Below are positions 33,299-42,275 of a stretch of DNA of 64,000 bases, piece by piece; the stretch's first letter is position 1, and the number at the start of each line of letters is the position of its first letter. This DNA is from Streptomyces sp. NBC_01788 (lineage in GTDB: Bacteria; Actinomycetota; Actinomycetes; Streptomycetales; Streptomycetaceae): the NCBI RefSeq assembly GCF_035917575.1, contig NZ_CP109090.1:7750001-7814000 (forward strand), in the 5' to 3' direction. A model generated the notes under the pieces. That model had not been told where the DNA came from. It saw only the letters and a list, made by a program, of their open reading frames with translations, and did not search any database. The translations under genes were made by a program, and so were the position numbers.

Positions 33299-35188
33299 AT
33301 GTCTCACTTCCGGCGAAGGCTCCGATGGGGAGCAGGACTGGTGGGGCTCTCCACCGTCGTGGCACTGGCGGGCGGCGTGCCCGCGACCGCGGCCACCAAG
33401 CAGGCACCGGACTTCGATGCCACGCCCCCTCAGGCCGGCAAGCCCTTCTACGCGGAGCAGCAACTCGCGACCAACGGCCAGGGTGGGTTCCCGAACTACC
33501 GCATCCCGGCACTGGCCGTCACCAACCACGGCGACATCCTCGCCGCCTACGACGGCCGGCCCACCGCGATCGACGCGCCCGGCCCCAACTCCGTCCTCCA
33601 GCGCCGCTCCACCGACGACGGCGCCACCTGGGGGACGCAGACGGTCGTCCACGGGGGGAAGCAGGCACCCGTCGAGGGCTACTCCGATCCCAGTTACCTC
33701 GTCGACCGCTCAACCGGCGACATCTTCAACTTCCACGTGAAGTCCTTCGACCAGGGCTTCGGCGGGTCCCGGCCGGGCGTCGACCCCCAGGACCGCAACG
33801 TGCTGCACGCCGAGGTCAGCGTCTCCCACGACGACGGCCGCACCTGGCAGCACGAGGTCATCACCTCGGACGTCACCGCCGACCTCGGCTGGCGCTCCCG
33901 GTTCGCCGCGTCGGGCCAGGGCATCCAGCTGAAGTACGGCACGTACGCCGGGCGGCTGCTCCAGCAGTACACGATCATCAACGGCGCCGGTGCCTTCCAG
34001 GCCGTGTCCGTGTACTCCGACGACCACGGAAAGACCTGGAAGGTCGGCGAACCGGTCGGCTCGGGCATGGACGAGAACAAGACCGTGGAGCTCTCCGACG
34101 GCCGCGTCATGCTCAACTCCCGTGACTCGGGACGCTCCGGCTACCGCAAGGTCGCGATCTCCGACGATGGCGGCGTCACCTACGGCACCGTGACCATCGA
34201 CCGGGAACTGCCCGACCCGGCGAACAACGCCTCCATCGTCCGCGCCTTCCCCAACGCGCCGAAGGGCTCTGCTCGCGCCAAGGTGCTGCTCTTCTCCAAC
34301 GCGGGCTCCACCGGCCAACGCGCCAACGGCACGGTCCGGATGAGCTTCGACGACGGCGAGACCTGGCCGGTCGCACGGGTCTTCCAGCCGGCCGGTATGG
34401 CCTACTCGACGCTGGCGACCCTGCCCGACGGCAAGGTCGGCCTGCTCTACGAGCCCGACGGCGGCAACGGCGGCATCCGCTTCGCCCGCTTCAACCTCGC
34501 CTGGCTCCAGGGCGTCGCCGCGCCGCTGACCGCCGGGAACCTCACGGTCGAGCGCGGTGCCACGGCGGCCTTCCAACTCACGGTGGCGAACCAGAGCGGG
34601 TCGGCCCTCCACGTGAAGGACCTCGGCCTCGGGGTGCCGGCGGGCTGGACGTACGAACTGACGCCGCCGGACCTGATCCTCCCGGACTCCTCCAAGCGCG
34701 TCACCGTCACCCTCGGCGTCCCCGAGGGCGCGACCGGCGGCACCTATCCCGTGACCGCCACGCTCACGGACGCCAAGGGGCGCACATCCCGCGGGTCCTT
34801 CACCGTCGAGGTGCCGAAGACGGCCGACGACAACGCACCGGGGCGCATCCAGGTGACCGGCGGCACGCTCACCAACCCGCGGAACGACGGCTACCAGGCC
34901 GGTGACAGGCTGGTCTTCACCTACACCGTCACCAACCTGTCCGACGCGGCCACCACGGTGGTGCCGAGCGGGAACCTCAGGGATCTCGACCCGGCGGCCG
35001 ACTCACGCAACTGCCGGTGGCGCGGCCTCGCGGCGCACGCCTCCTACACGTGCGCCTTCCCGTACCACGTCGTCTCACAGGAGGACCTGGACGCGGGGCA
35101 CTTCACACCGGTGACCGAGTGGACCTCGACCTCTGACGACACCGTCACCGTGGTCGGGCACACCGGCGAGCGCGTCGAACTGGGCTGA
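33299..35188 (+). CDS. Secreted sialidase (exo-alpha-sialidase, GH33)
   Basis: A 629-residue secreted enzyme with a signal peptide (about 1-33) and a six-bladed propeller. The YRIP motif (67-70) and five Asp boxes are visible, including STDDGATW, SHDDGRTW, SDDHGKTW and SFDDGETW. Beyond the catalytic domain (about 430) is a NEW3-type beta-sandwich (LTVERGATAAFQLTVANQSG). A further beta domain follows (about 535-629, VFTYTVTNLSDAATTVV). It releases terminal sialic acids from glycans outside the cell. AGGA precedes the ATG. A perfect hairpin lies 14 bases after the stop. Confidence 0.92.
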   Translation: MSHFRRRLRWGAGLVGLSTVVALAGGVPATAATKQAPDFDATPPQAGKPFYAEQQLATNGQGGFPNYRIPALAVTNHGDILAAYDGRPTAIDAPGPNSVLQRRSTDDGATWGTQTVVHGGKQAPVEGYSDPSYLVDRSTGDIFNFHVKSFDQGFGGSRPGVDPQDRNVLHAEVSVSHDDGRTWQHEVITSDVTADLGWRSRFAASGQGIQLKYGTYAGRLLQQYTIINGAGAFQAVSVYSDDHGKTWKVGEPVGSGMDENKTVELSDGRVMLNSRDSGRSGYRKVAISDDGGVTYGTVTIDRELPDPANNASIVRAFPNAPKGSARAKVLLFSNAGSTGQRANGTVRMSFDDGETWPVARVFQPAGMAYSTLATLPDGKVGLLYEPDGGNGGIRFARFNLAWLQGVAAPLTAGNLTVERGATAAFQLTVANQSGSALHVKDLGLGVPAGWTYELTPPDLILPDSSKRVTVTLGVPEGATGGTYPVTATLTDAKGRTSRGSFTVEVPKTADDNAPGRIQVTGGTLTNPRNDGYQAGDRLVFTYTVTNLSDAATTVVPSGNLRDLDPAADSRNCRWRGLAAHASYTCAFPYHVVSQEDLDAGHFTPVTEWTSTSDDTVTVVGHTGERVELG

Positions 35189-35202
35189 CCCGACCCGTCG
35201 TC

Positions 35203-35238
35203 GAACCGCCTCGCGGGGCAACTCCCGCGAGGCGGTTC
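35203..35238. terminator. Bidirectional terminator
   Basis: GAACCGCCTCGCGGG (35203-35217) pairs perfectly with CCCGCGAGGCGGTTC (35224-35238) around a 6-base loop. It sits between the rightward sialidase stop and the leftward monooxygenase stop, which begins at 35240, so it can end both transcripts. Confidence 0.85.
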
Positions 35239-35239
35239 G

Positions 35240-35572
35240 TCATTCCTGCTCGGCGACGGCCATCTCGCCGAGCAGCGACCAGTCGTCCTGCGCCAGCGTC
35301 GTGTTGACGATGCGGGGCGTCTCGGCCAGGTGGGGCGGCAGGGTCCGCTGCGCGGCCCTGAAGTGCTCCGACCGCACGTGGGCCGCCCCCGCCTCGTCGT
35401 CGCGGAAGGCCTCGACCAGGATGTACTCCGTCGGGTCCTCGACGCTGCGGGACCAGTCGAACCACAGGCAGCCCGGCTCGGCGCGGGTGGCCGCGGTGAA
35501 CTCGTCGGCGATGCGCGGCCACTGGTCGGCGTATTCGGGGCGGACACGGAACTTGGCGGTGATGAAGATCAT
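35240..35572 (-). CDS. Antibiotic biosynthesis monooxygenase (ABM) domain protein
   Basis: A 110-residue dimeric ferredoxin-like protein. FITAKFRVRPEY begins the fold, followed by EPGCLWFDWSRS and EYILVEAFRDDEA. The ABM family covers cofactor-free quinol monooxygenases and heme-degrading relatives; the substrate here is unknown. It has no obvious operon partner and stops 2 bases from the shared terminator. Confidence 0.85.
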   Translation of the reverse strand: MIFITAKFRVRPEYADQWPRIADEFTAATRAEPGCLWFDWSRSVEDPTEYILVEAFRDDEAGAAHVRSEHFRAAQRTLPPHLAETPRIVNTTLAQDDWSLLGEMAVAEQE

Positions 35573-35705
35573 CGGTCTCCCTCAAGAAAACGGCCGTAGC
35601 CGTGACGGGCCGGACACGGCAGGCTTTGATGATCGTAGCCGACGGGGAACAAACCGCCCGGGGGTGCGGCGGTGCACCGCCGGATGGGGGAAGGGGCGGA
35701 ACCTG

Positions 35706-36284
35706 ATGGGGATCGCGCTGGTGGTGGCCCTGGCCCTCGTCGTGGCCGCGGCCGTCGTCACGGGCCTGGTGCGGGCCGGGCGACGCGAGGCGGCGGCCGA
35801 GAGAGGCCGGCTCGCCGAGGAGGCACGGCGGCGGGCGCGCCGGTCGCTGGAAGCGGTCTGGGCGATGGACGACCGCCGGTTCGAGGAGTACGTCGCCGAA
35901 CTGTGCCGCCGGGACGGCTGCACCGACGTCCGGCGGGTCGGCGGCGCGGGCGATCTGGGCGCCGACGTGACCGGCCGCCTGCCCGACGGGCGCCGCATCG
36001 TCATCCAGTGCAAGCGGTACGCCAAGCACCGCAGCGTCGGCAGCCGTGACCTCCAGACCTTCAACGGCACCGCACGAGCCGAGCACCGGGCCGACGTCCC
36101 GGTCTTCGTCGCCTCCTGCGTCTTCACCCGGCCGGCCCGCGAGTTCGCGGCCCGGCACCGGCTCCGCCTCATCGACGTCGATCTGCTCGGCTTCTGGAAC
36201 AGCGGCACCGCGCTGGCCTCGCTCCTGGACCTGGACATCGGCCGGTCCGGAACCAACCGCCGGCTCCACCCGGACCACGACTGA
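35706..36284 (+). CDS. Membrane-anchored Mrr-type restriction endonuclease-like protein
   Basis: A 192-residue protein. One N-terminal helix (about 2-23) is followed by an Arg/Glu-rich stalk (about 25-50) and a PD-(D/E)xK nuclease fold. The candidate active-site residues are in GAGDLGADVTG (Asp83, Asp87) and VIQCKRY (Gln101, Lys103). This is the Mrr_cat pattern. Mrr enzymes cut modified DNA, and the membrane-anchored version may guard against incoming DNA. No methyltransferase is present nearby. The ATG at 35706 follows GGGGAAGG. Confidence 0.82.
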   Translation: MGIALVVALALVVAAAVVTGLVRAGRREAAAERGRLAEEARRRARRSLEAVWAMDDRRFEEYVAELCRRDGCTDVRRVGGAGDLGADVTGRLPDGRRIVIQCKRYAKHRSVGSRDLQTFNGTARAEHRADVPVFVASCVFTRPAREFAARHRLRLIDVDLLGFWNSGTALASLLDLDIGRSGTNRRLHPDHD

Positions 36285-36355
36285 CCGGCGCCCCGCGCGC
36301 CCGAGGCACACGGGGACAGCCCCGCCGGGCCGGGCGGCAACCGGGACCGGGCGCG

Positions 36356-36733
36356 TCATCCCAGCGGGACCAGGGACCATCCCTCGTGCTGACGGAGGGC
36401 CAGGTGCCACACGGCGGCCGGTACGACCCCCACGCCGGCCACGAGGATGTCGGCGGTCAGGCCGCGCCCGGAAAGGCTGTTGGCGCAGGCGAGGACGCGC
36501 GCCCCGGTCTCCAGCAGCCGGGTGACCTGTTCACCGGACTCCTCACCCAGGACGAGGTCCAGTCCGGCGCCGTAGGCCACGACCTCCACCTCGACGGGCC
36601 GGTCCGCCGCCGCCACCAGGTTCTGCACCGCGCGCACCACGCGGTCCGGTTCGGGAGCCGCCACGACGGCACGTACGGGAGCGGGGAAACCGGCCCTGGC
36701 GGCCCTGGCGGCCTCGGCGTTCTCGGCGTTCAT
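36356..36733 (-). CDS. DsrE-like family protein
   Basis: A 125-residue small alpha/beta protein. The VEVVAYGAGLDLVLG segment and VLACANSLSGRG, with Cys83 in the position of DsrE's reactive cysteine, fit the DsrE/YchN-like family of sulfur-relay-like proteins. The tail AVWHLALRQHEGWSLVPLG is the usual ending. No sulfur-oxidation genes are nearby, so its role is unknown. ATG 36733 is followed by an Ala/Glu-rich stretch of about 15 residues. Confidence 0.8.
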   Translation of the reverse strand: MNAENAEAARAARAGFPAPVRAVVAAPEPDRVVRAVQNLVAAADRPVEVEVVAYGAGLDLVLGEESGEQVTRLLETGARVLACANSLSGRGLTADILVAGVGVVPAAVWHLALRQHEGWSLVPLG

Positions 36734-36870
36734 GGGACCACCCTCGCATATCGGACAGTGTCTCGACGGGGGCCCGCGCGGCGGCGCGGCACGACGCGGC
36801 CGGCGGGACGGTCCGCCCGGCCGAACCGGGCGTACGCCTCGTCGCCGCGCCGCCGTCGTGCCCGCGTCCG

Positions 36871-38760
36871 TCAGCGGTCCTGGGACAGGCGGAGCAGGTC
36901 CGCGAAGACCCCGTTCGCCTCGACGAGTTCGTCGTACGGGCCCTGCTCGGTGATGCGGCCCTGCTCCATGACCACGACGTGGTCGGCGATCCTGGTGTTC
37001 TCCAGGCGGTGCGTGACGACGATGGTGATGCGTTCGCCGGCGATGGCCTTGATCCTCCCGAAGATTCCGTGCTCGCCCCGCGGGTCCATCTGCGAGGTCG
37101 GTTCGTCCAGGATCAGCAGCGGCGTCTGCCGGTAGAGCGCGCGTCCGCAGACCAGGCGCTGCCACTGGCCGCCGGACAGTTCGGCACCGCCCCACAGCTC
37201 CTTGGCGAGCAGGGTGTCGAGCCGCCGCGGCAGCTTCTCGACCGCCTCCCGCATGCCCACGGCATCGACCGCCTCCCAGACCGGTCCGTCGTCGTAGGTG
37301 CGGGGCTGGCCGAGGGTGATGTTCTCGCGGGTGCGCAGGGGCCAGCAGGCGAAGTTCTGCGGGACGAGGGCGGTGCGCTTCCACACGGCGTCGGGATCGG
37401 CGTCGGCGAGGTCGGTGCCGTCCCAGACGACGCGGCCCTTGTCGGCGAGGAGGATGCCCGTGATGAGCTTGGCGAGGGTGGACTTGCCCGAGCCGTTCTC
37501 GCCGACGATGGCGAGGATCTGACCGCGCCGCAGGGTGAGCGACACCCCGTTGACCGCCGGTTCGTCCTTGCCCGGGTACCGGTAGACGACCTCGTCGAGC
37601 CGGATCTCGTCCACGCGTTCGGGGATGGTCAGTTCACCGCGCCTGGGGGCGCGGTCGCGGGCCATGTCGAGGAAGGACCGCATGTCGGCCAGGTAGAGCG
37701 AGGTGTGGAACATGGCGGCGCCGTTGACGACGAACTGCGACAGCGCGCCCAGCGTGGTCTGCACGGCGACCACGGCGGTGGCGGCGACCGGAAGGGCGAC
37801 ACGCCCGGTGGTGGCCAGCCAGGCGAGGGTGGCCCAGGTGCCGAGCAGGAACACGCCGCCCAGGGCACTGGTCGCCAGCACGATGCGCAGCATGCGGGGC
37901 GCTGCGGTGAGGGTGCGCTGGTCGATGCGGTCGGACAGGGCGCGGTACCAGTAGACGAGGTAGCCGGTCATGCCGTTGGCGCGGACCTCGTCCCCGTAGC
38001 GCGAGTAGGTGGCCCACCAGCGCATCATGGAGCGGACGTTGCGGTCGCCGACGTTGAGGTAGTGGGTCTCGTAGTCGACGCGCGCGGACAGTACGGCGCC
38101 CACACCGGCCGGGACGACGGCCAGCAGGAGCAGCGGCAGCATCAGCGGGTGCAGGGCGGTGATGACGCCGCTCGCCGCGATCATGCGGATGAGCGCGGCC
38201 GTGAACCGCTGGCTGTCCTGGATCATGAACCGGGTCCGGGTGGCGCCGACCTCGGCGGCCTCCTGCCGGTCGGCGAAGCCGTCCTCCCCGTACGCCGACG
38301 CCTCGACCCGGCAGACGGCGGTGACGAGCGCGATGTCCGCCTCGGTCGTCAGCAGCGGTGTGATCCGCCCGTCGGCGTAGGAGGACAGGGCGCCGCTGAT
38401 CCGGCCGACTGCCGCGGCGGCCATCACCACCGTCAGCGAGGGAAGCGCGCCGTTCAGGCGTTCGGTGACGGTACCGGTGCCGAGGATGTGGGTCATGGCC
38501 CGCGCGGTGAACGCGAGAACGAGCGCGGCCGTGGCGCCCGTGAGGAGCTGGCAGGCCAGCAGGAGCACCACGCCGGTCCTGTCGACGGACCAGGCCATGC
38601 GCGCGGTGTGCCCGAGTACGGAGGGAAGCCGGCGGCACATGGCGCCGAAACCGGCCTCCGCCAGCGGGTTCCTGCCGTACTTGCCCTCGAAGCTGATGGT
38701 GGCGGGAGGTGGAGGGGGAGGCGTTTCCCCGTTCACGGTCGAGGCGTCAGTCACAGTCAC
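36871..38760 (-). CDS. ABC exporter with fused membrane and ATPase domains
   Basis: A 629-residue half-transporter. Six membrane helices (about 50-370) precede the nucleotide-binding domain, which has Walker A GENGSGKST (420-428), the LSGGQ signature (528-532), Walker B LLILDE (548-553) and H-loop His584. A Pro-rich N-terminus (about 13-19) precedes the first helix. It exports a small molecule, lipid or peptide as a homodimer or heterodimer; the cargo is unknown. GTG 38760 follows AAGGAGGG. It is divergent from a secreted phosphoesterase. Confidence 0.9.
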   Translation of the reverse strand: MTVTDASTVNGETPPPPPPATISFEGKYGRNPLAEAGFGAMCRRLPSVLGHTARMAWSVDRTGVVLLLACQLLTGATAALVLAFTARAMTHILGTGTVTERLNGALPSLTVVMAAAAVGRISGALSSYADGRITPLLTTEADIALVTAVCRVEASAYGEDGFADRQEAAEVGATRTRFMIQDSQRFTAALIRMIAASGVITALHPLMLPLLLLAVVPAGVGAVLSARVDYETHYLNVGDRNVRSMMRWWATYSRYGDEVRANGMTGYLVYWYRALSDRIDQRTLTAAPRMLRIVLATSALGGVFLLGTWATLAWLATTGRVALPVAATAVVAVQTTLGALSQFVVNGAAMFHTSLYLADMRSFLDMARDRAPRRGELTIPERVDEIRLDEVVYRYPGKDEPAVNGVSLTLRRGQILAIVGENGSGKSTLAKLITGILLADKGRVVWDGTDLADADPDAVWKRTALVPQNFACWPLRTRENITLGQPRTYDDGPVWEAVDAVGMREAVEKLPRRLDTLLAKELWGGAELSGGQWQRLVCGRALYRQTPLLILDEPTSQMDPRGEHGIFGRIKAIAGERITIVVTHRLENTRIADHVVVMEQGRITEQGPYDELVEANGVFADLLRLSQDR

Positions 38761-39155
38761 CTGAATCCCTCCTTGGGGCTCGCACCGCGCCTGGATGGCT
38801 CGGCAGTGCCCGGTACAACGAGGTGTCCGGAGAATCGAACACGCTCGATTCCGGACGCGGTGGACCCCTTGAGCTGCAAGGGGTCGCTCGGGTGGCCGCC
38901 GCAGTTGAGCCGCCGCCGGGCGAGGGCGGGTTGGCCGAAACGCCGATGCCCGAGACGCCTGGGGCGCATGGGTTTTGCAGGGCGCGACCCCGGTCCGCAC
39001 CGCCGGCCGATCCGCTGGCCCACGGCCGGGCGCGTCCCCTGTCCGAGGAGGCGACGACCCGTTACCTTTCTCCGCGCCGGCACACCTTGGCCCGATCGAC
39101 GCGCGCGCCGGAACCGGCTCCTGACCTGCCGTCAACCACCGCTGGAGACAGCCAC
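38761..39155. promoter_or_regulatory. Divergent region between ABC exporter and phosphoesterase
   Basis: 395 bases containing both Shine-Dalgarno sites at its ends (AAGGAGGG on the minus strand near 38770 and GGAG near 39143). I see no clear gene or strong palindrome. A less GC-rich patch around 38810-38840 and one around 39057-39075 are possible promoter positions. Confidence 0.35.
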
Positions 39156-40802
39156 ATGGGACGCAGCACACGACTCCGGCCGCCTGCCGGACGCCGACTG
39201 CCCGCTGTCGCGGCCGGTACGGCGGCCGCCCTGATCCTGGCCCTGAACCCCTCGTCGGCCTCGGGCACCGCACCGGCGTCGCACACCCTGCCCGGCGGCT
39301 ACCGGCACCTGGTCGTGATCTACGAGGAGAACCACTCCTTCGACAACCTCTACGGCACCTGGGGACCGGTCGGCGGCCAGAAGGTCGAGGGCCTGGCCCG
39401 GGCCACCGCCCGGCAGCGCACCCAGCGCGCCCAGGACGGCACGCCCTATCGTTGCCTGCTCCAGAACGACGTGAACCTGACCAGCCCGCCCCTGCCGTCG
39501 ACCTGCCGCGACACCGCCCACGGGGTGGAGGCGAGCGCGTTCGCCAACGAGCCGTTCACCATCGACGACCACATCCGGCCGCGGGACCGCACCTGCCCGG
39601 CGCCCGGAGTCCAGGCGGACGACGGCGTGGCCAAGGACTCTCCGGGCGCCCTGCCCGGCGGCTGCACCCGGGACCTGGTGCACCGCTTCTACCAGAACCG
39701 GTACGCCATCGACGGCGGCCGGCAGGACCGCTACGTCACCGCCTCCGACGCCGTCGGCCTCACCATGGGCCACTACGCCACCACGTCGCTGCCGATCCAC
39801 CGCTACCTGCACGCCCCGGGCGCCCCGCGCTACGTCCTGGCCGACCACTTCTTCCAGGGCGCGTTCGGCGGCTCCTTCCTCAACCACCAGTACCTGATCG
39901 CCGCGCGGGCGCCGCGGGACACCAGCGACGGCGCGTCCGGCGCGAAGAACACGGTCCTCGACGCCAACGGCATGCCCACGTCGTACCCGCTGTACTGGGC
40001 GACCGGCCCGGTGGTGGACGGCGCGCTGACCACCGCCTGCCCGGACAGCGCCCCGGTGGACTACGCGCGCGCGTGCGGCAGCCTGGCCGTCAACACGGTG
40101 CAGCCGTCCAGCGCACCGCACGGCAGCGGCCCCCGGATCCCGCTGATCGACGACGCGAAGTACCCCAACATCGGCGACCGGCTCACCGCCGCCGGCATCT
40201 CCTGGAACTGGTACTCCGGCGGCTGGGACGACGCGGAGGCCGGGCACCCCGGGCCGCTCTTCCAGTACCACCACCAGCCGTTCAACTACTTCGCCGGCTA
40301 CGCCCCCGGCACGCCGGGCCGCAGCCACCTGCGCGACGAGACGGAGTTCCTGCGCGCGGCCGGGACCGGCACCCTGCCGGCCGTCAGCTTCGTCAAGCCC
40401 TACGGCGCCGAGAACGAGCACCCCGGCTACGCTGCCGAGGCGTACGGCAGCGACCACCTCGTCGACCTGCTGAAGGCGGTGACGGAGGGTCCGCAGGCCC
40501 GTGACACGCTCGTGGTCGTCACCTACGACGAGTTCGGCGGCCAGTGGGACCACCTGCCGCCCCCCGGACCGGGCTCGCCCACGCGCGGCGCCCACGACGC
40601 CTGGGGCCCCGGCACCCGCGTCCCGGCCCTGGTCGTCTCCCGCTCGCTGCCGCGCTCGGCCGTCGACCACACCGTCTACGACACCACCTCCATCCTTGCC
40701 ACCATCGAGCGGAGCTACGGCCTGCAGCCCGTCGCCACCCGTGACGCGGTCGTCAACGACCTGTCTACGGCCGTCGCCGCCGGCGGCCGTAGGACCAGGT
40801 AG
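39156..40802 (+). CDS. Secreted phosphoesterase (phospholipase C/acid phosphatase family)
   Basis: A 548-residue secreted enzyme. After a signal peptide (about 1-36) it begins with HLVVIYEENHSFDNLYGTWGP, the defining first motif of the PF04185-type phosphoesterases (phosphatidylcholine-hydrolysing PLC and acid phosphatase AcpA). Other motifs are GHYATTSLPIHRY and TLVVVTYDEFGGQWDHLPPP, with metal-binding Asp, Glu and His. It cleaves phosphate esters outside the cell, but whether the substrate is phospholipid or a small ester is not determined. Its 3' end overlaps the convergent membrane-protein gene by 38 bases. Confidence 0.9.
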   Translation: MGRSTRLRPPAGRRLPAVAAGTAAALILALNPSSASGTAPASHTLPGGYRHLVVIYEENHSFDNLYGTWGPVGGQKVEGLARATARQRTQRAQDGTPYRCLLQNDVNLTSPPLPSTCRDTAHGVEASAFANEPFTIDDHIRPRDRTCPAPGVQADDGVAKDSPGALPGGCTRDLVHRFYQNRYAIDGGRQDRYVTASDAVGLTMGHYATTSLPIHRYLHAPGAPRYVLADHFFQGAFGGSFLNHQYLIAARAPRDTSDGASGAKNTVLDANGMPTSYPLYWATGPVVDGALTTACPDSAPVDYARACGSLAVNTVQPSSAPHGSGPRIPLIDDAKYPNIGDRLTAAGISWNWYSGGWDDAEAGHPGPLFQYHHQPFNYFAGYAPGTPGRSHLRDETEFLRAAGTGTLPAVSFVKPYGAENEHPGYAAEAYGSDHLVDLLKAVTEGPQARDTLVVVTYDEFGGQWDHLPPPGPGSPTRGAHDAWGPGTRVPALVVSRSLPRSAVDHTVYDTTSILATIERSYGLQPVATRDAVVNDLSTAVAAGGRRTR

Positions 40803-41226
40803 CGGCCCCCGGCACCGGCGCTCCCGCCGGAGACGCCGCGCTGCGCCGCCGGAAAGCGACGGCCTGCCAGATGGCGAGGAGCAGCAGGGTGCCGGTTTCG
40901 GCCAGGATGCTGAGCAGGGCCTGCGGTGCGGGCTGCAGGCCGTGTTCGGTGAATCCGAAGACGCCCACCGTGCGGGAGGCGGCGAAGCCGCCGAGGGCGC
41001 CCAGCGCCACCCCCGCGGCGGCGAGTTTCAGCAGCGGCGGCATCCCGATCAGCAGCAGCGCGGCGACGGCGAAGGAGACGCTCGCCTGGAGCAGGAACAG
41101 GGGCCCCACGACGGGGAGGAAGCGGTACTCGTCGACGTAGAGCCGGGCGTGGATGTATCCGCTCCCGGCGAGCATGACGGCGATCGCGGTACGCGCGGCC
41201 GGGGCGAGGAGTCCTCCGGCGGTCAT
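40765..41226 (-). CDS. Small membrane protein, four predicted helices, third gene of the cupredoxin operon
   Basis: A 153-residue protein that I do not recognise. Four hydrophobic segments are visible: AARTAIAVMLAGSGYIHARL, VGPLFLLQASVSFAVAALLL, AAAGVALGALGGFAASR and LLSILAETGTLLLLAIWQAV. A basic tail follows. The motif GYIHARLYVDEYRFLP in the first loop is conserved-looking. The ATG overlaps the metallophosphoesterase stop (ATGA), so it belongs to that operon. It may be a membrane partner for the two exported proteins. Confidence 0.72.
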   Translation of the reverse strand: MTAGGLLAPAARTAIAVMLAGSGYIHARLYVDEYRFLPVVGPLFLLQASVSFAVAALLLIGMPPLLKLAAAGVALGALGGFAASRTVGVFGFTEHGLQPAPQALLSILAETGTLLLLAIWQAVAFRRRSAASPAGAPVPGAATWSYGRRRRRP

Positions 41227-42275
41227 GTCAGCCTCTCGTCCTTGATCGCCAGCTCCCGGTCGCCCTGCCGGTAGCCCACCGTGCGGATGCCGAGCGCGTC
41301 CTTGAGCTGTCGGGCGGGCACGACCTGCGGAGTGGGCGCGGGGGCCCGTCCCGGCTTCGGCAGCGGATAGGCCGTGGTGGTGGCGGAGTGGAAGGTGATG
41401 TTGCCGTCCGTCTTGGTGAAGAGCTGGTGGACATGCCCGTTGAGACAGGTGACGGAGGAGAAGCGGCGCAGGAGCGCGATGACGCGCAGCGCGTCGTCCG
41501 TACTCCAGCCCCACCGCGGGTACATGGCGAACAGCGGGATGTGGCTGAAGACCACGATGGGCGTGTCCGAGGACAGTCCCCTGAGGTCCCTGCGGACGAA
41601 CTCGATCTGCTCCTCGCCGAGATGGCCGAGCTTCTCCAGGCTCAGGGTGTTGACCAGGGCGATGAAGTGCACGCCGTGGGTGTCGAAGCTGTACCAGCCT
41701 TCGCCGAGCGTGCCCTTGCCGAAGGTGTGCCGGTAGGCGCGTCCTGCGTCGCCGATGGAGTCGTGCTCGCCGGGCACCGTGAAGACACGGTCGGTCCGCA
41801 TCCCGGTCATCATCTGCCTGACCTGGTCGAACTGCGAGGGCGTGGAGAGATGGGTCAGATCCCCGCTGTGCATCACGAAGTCGGGCCGGAAACCGAGCGA
41901 GTTGACCTGGCGGATCGCCTCGGAGAAGGAGCCGGCCACGTCCATGTTCGCCGGGCCCTGGAAGCCGATGTGGCTGTCGGAGACCTGCACGAACCGCAGC
42001 GCGCCGCTCGCCGTCGTACCGGCTCCCGCCGCCATGGCTCCGGCGGCCGTGGTGCCGGGGGCGCCGCTCCTGTCGGCGATGTGGCTGATCACCTCCCCAC
42101 TGGCCACGGTCAGCACCACGGCACCGCCGAACCACCCCGCGTGCCGCAGGAGCTGGCGCCGGGTCATGCCGTTCGGGCCGTCGGGCTGCCCGGTGTCGTC
42201 CAGCGGTGCCGGATCGAGCCTGCCATCGGGCCTGCCATCGGGCCTGCCATCGGGCCTGTCGGGGTACGCGGTCAT
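41223..42275 (-). CDS. Tat-type metallophosphoesterase
   Basis: A 350-residue exported metallophosphatase. A variable N-terminus with three PDGR repeats (about 8-19) precedes the twin-arginine motif MTRRQLLRHAGWFGGAVVL (37-55). The calcineurin-like fold follows: Asp100/His102 in VSDSHIG, HSGDLTHL, PGEHD (normally GNHD), FSHIPLF and LNGHVHQL. The Glu in place of Asn in the third motif is unusual and could alter catalysis. It overlaps both operon neighbours by 4 bases. Substrate unknown. Confidence 0.88.
   Translation of the reverse strand: MTAYPDRPDGRPDGRPDGRLDPAPLDDTGQPDGPNGMTRRQLLRHAGWFGGAVVLTVASGEVISHIADRSGAPGTTAAGAMAAGAGTTASGALRFVQVSDSHIGFQGPANMDVAGSFSEAIRQVNSLGFRPDFVMHSGDLTHLSTPSQFDQVRQMMTGMRTDRVFTVPGEHDSIGDAGRAYRHTFGKGTLGEGWYSFDTHGVHFIALVNTLSLEKLGHLGEEQIEFVRRDLRGLSSDTPIVVFSHIPLFAMYPRWGWSTDDALRVIALLRRFSSVTCLNGHVHQLFTKTDGNITFHSATTTAYPLPKPGRAPAPTPQVVPARQLKDALGIRTVGYRQGDRELAIKDERLT

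Noticed and set aside
35582..36410. Minus-strand open frames across the Mrr-like gene
   Set aside because: Shadow frames with no ribosome-binding site and no domains; the plus strand has the nuclease motifs and membrane anchor.
42211..42262. Repeated CCATCGGGCCTG units as a possible separate repeat element
   Set aside because: They are in frame in the metallophosphoesterase gene and simply encode its PDGR repeats.
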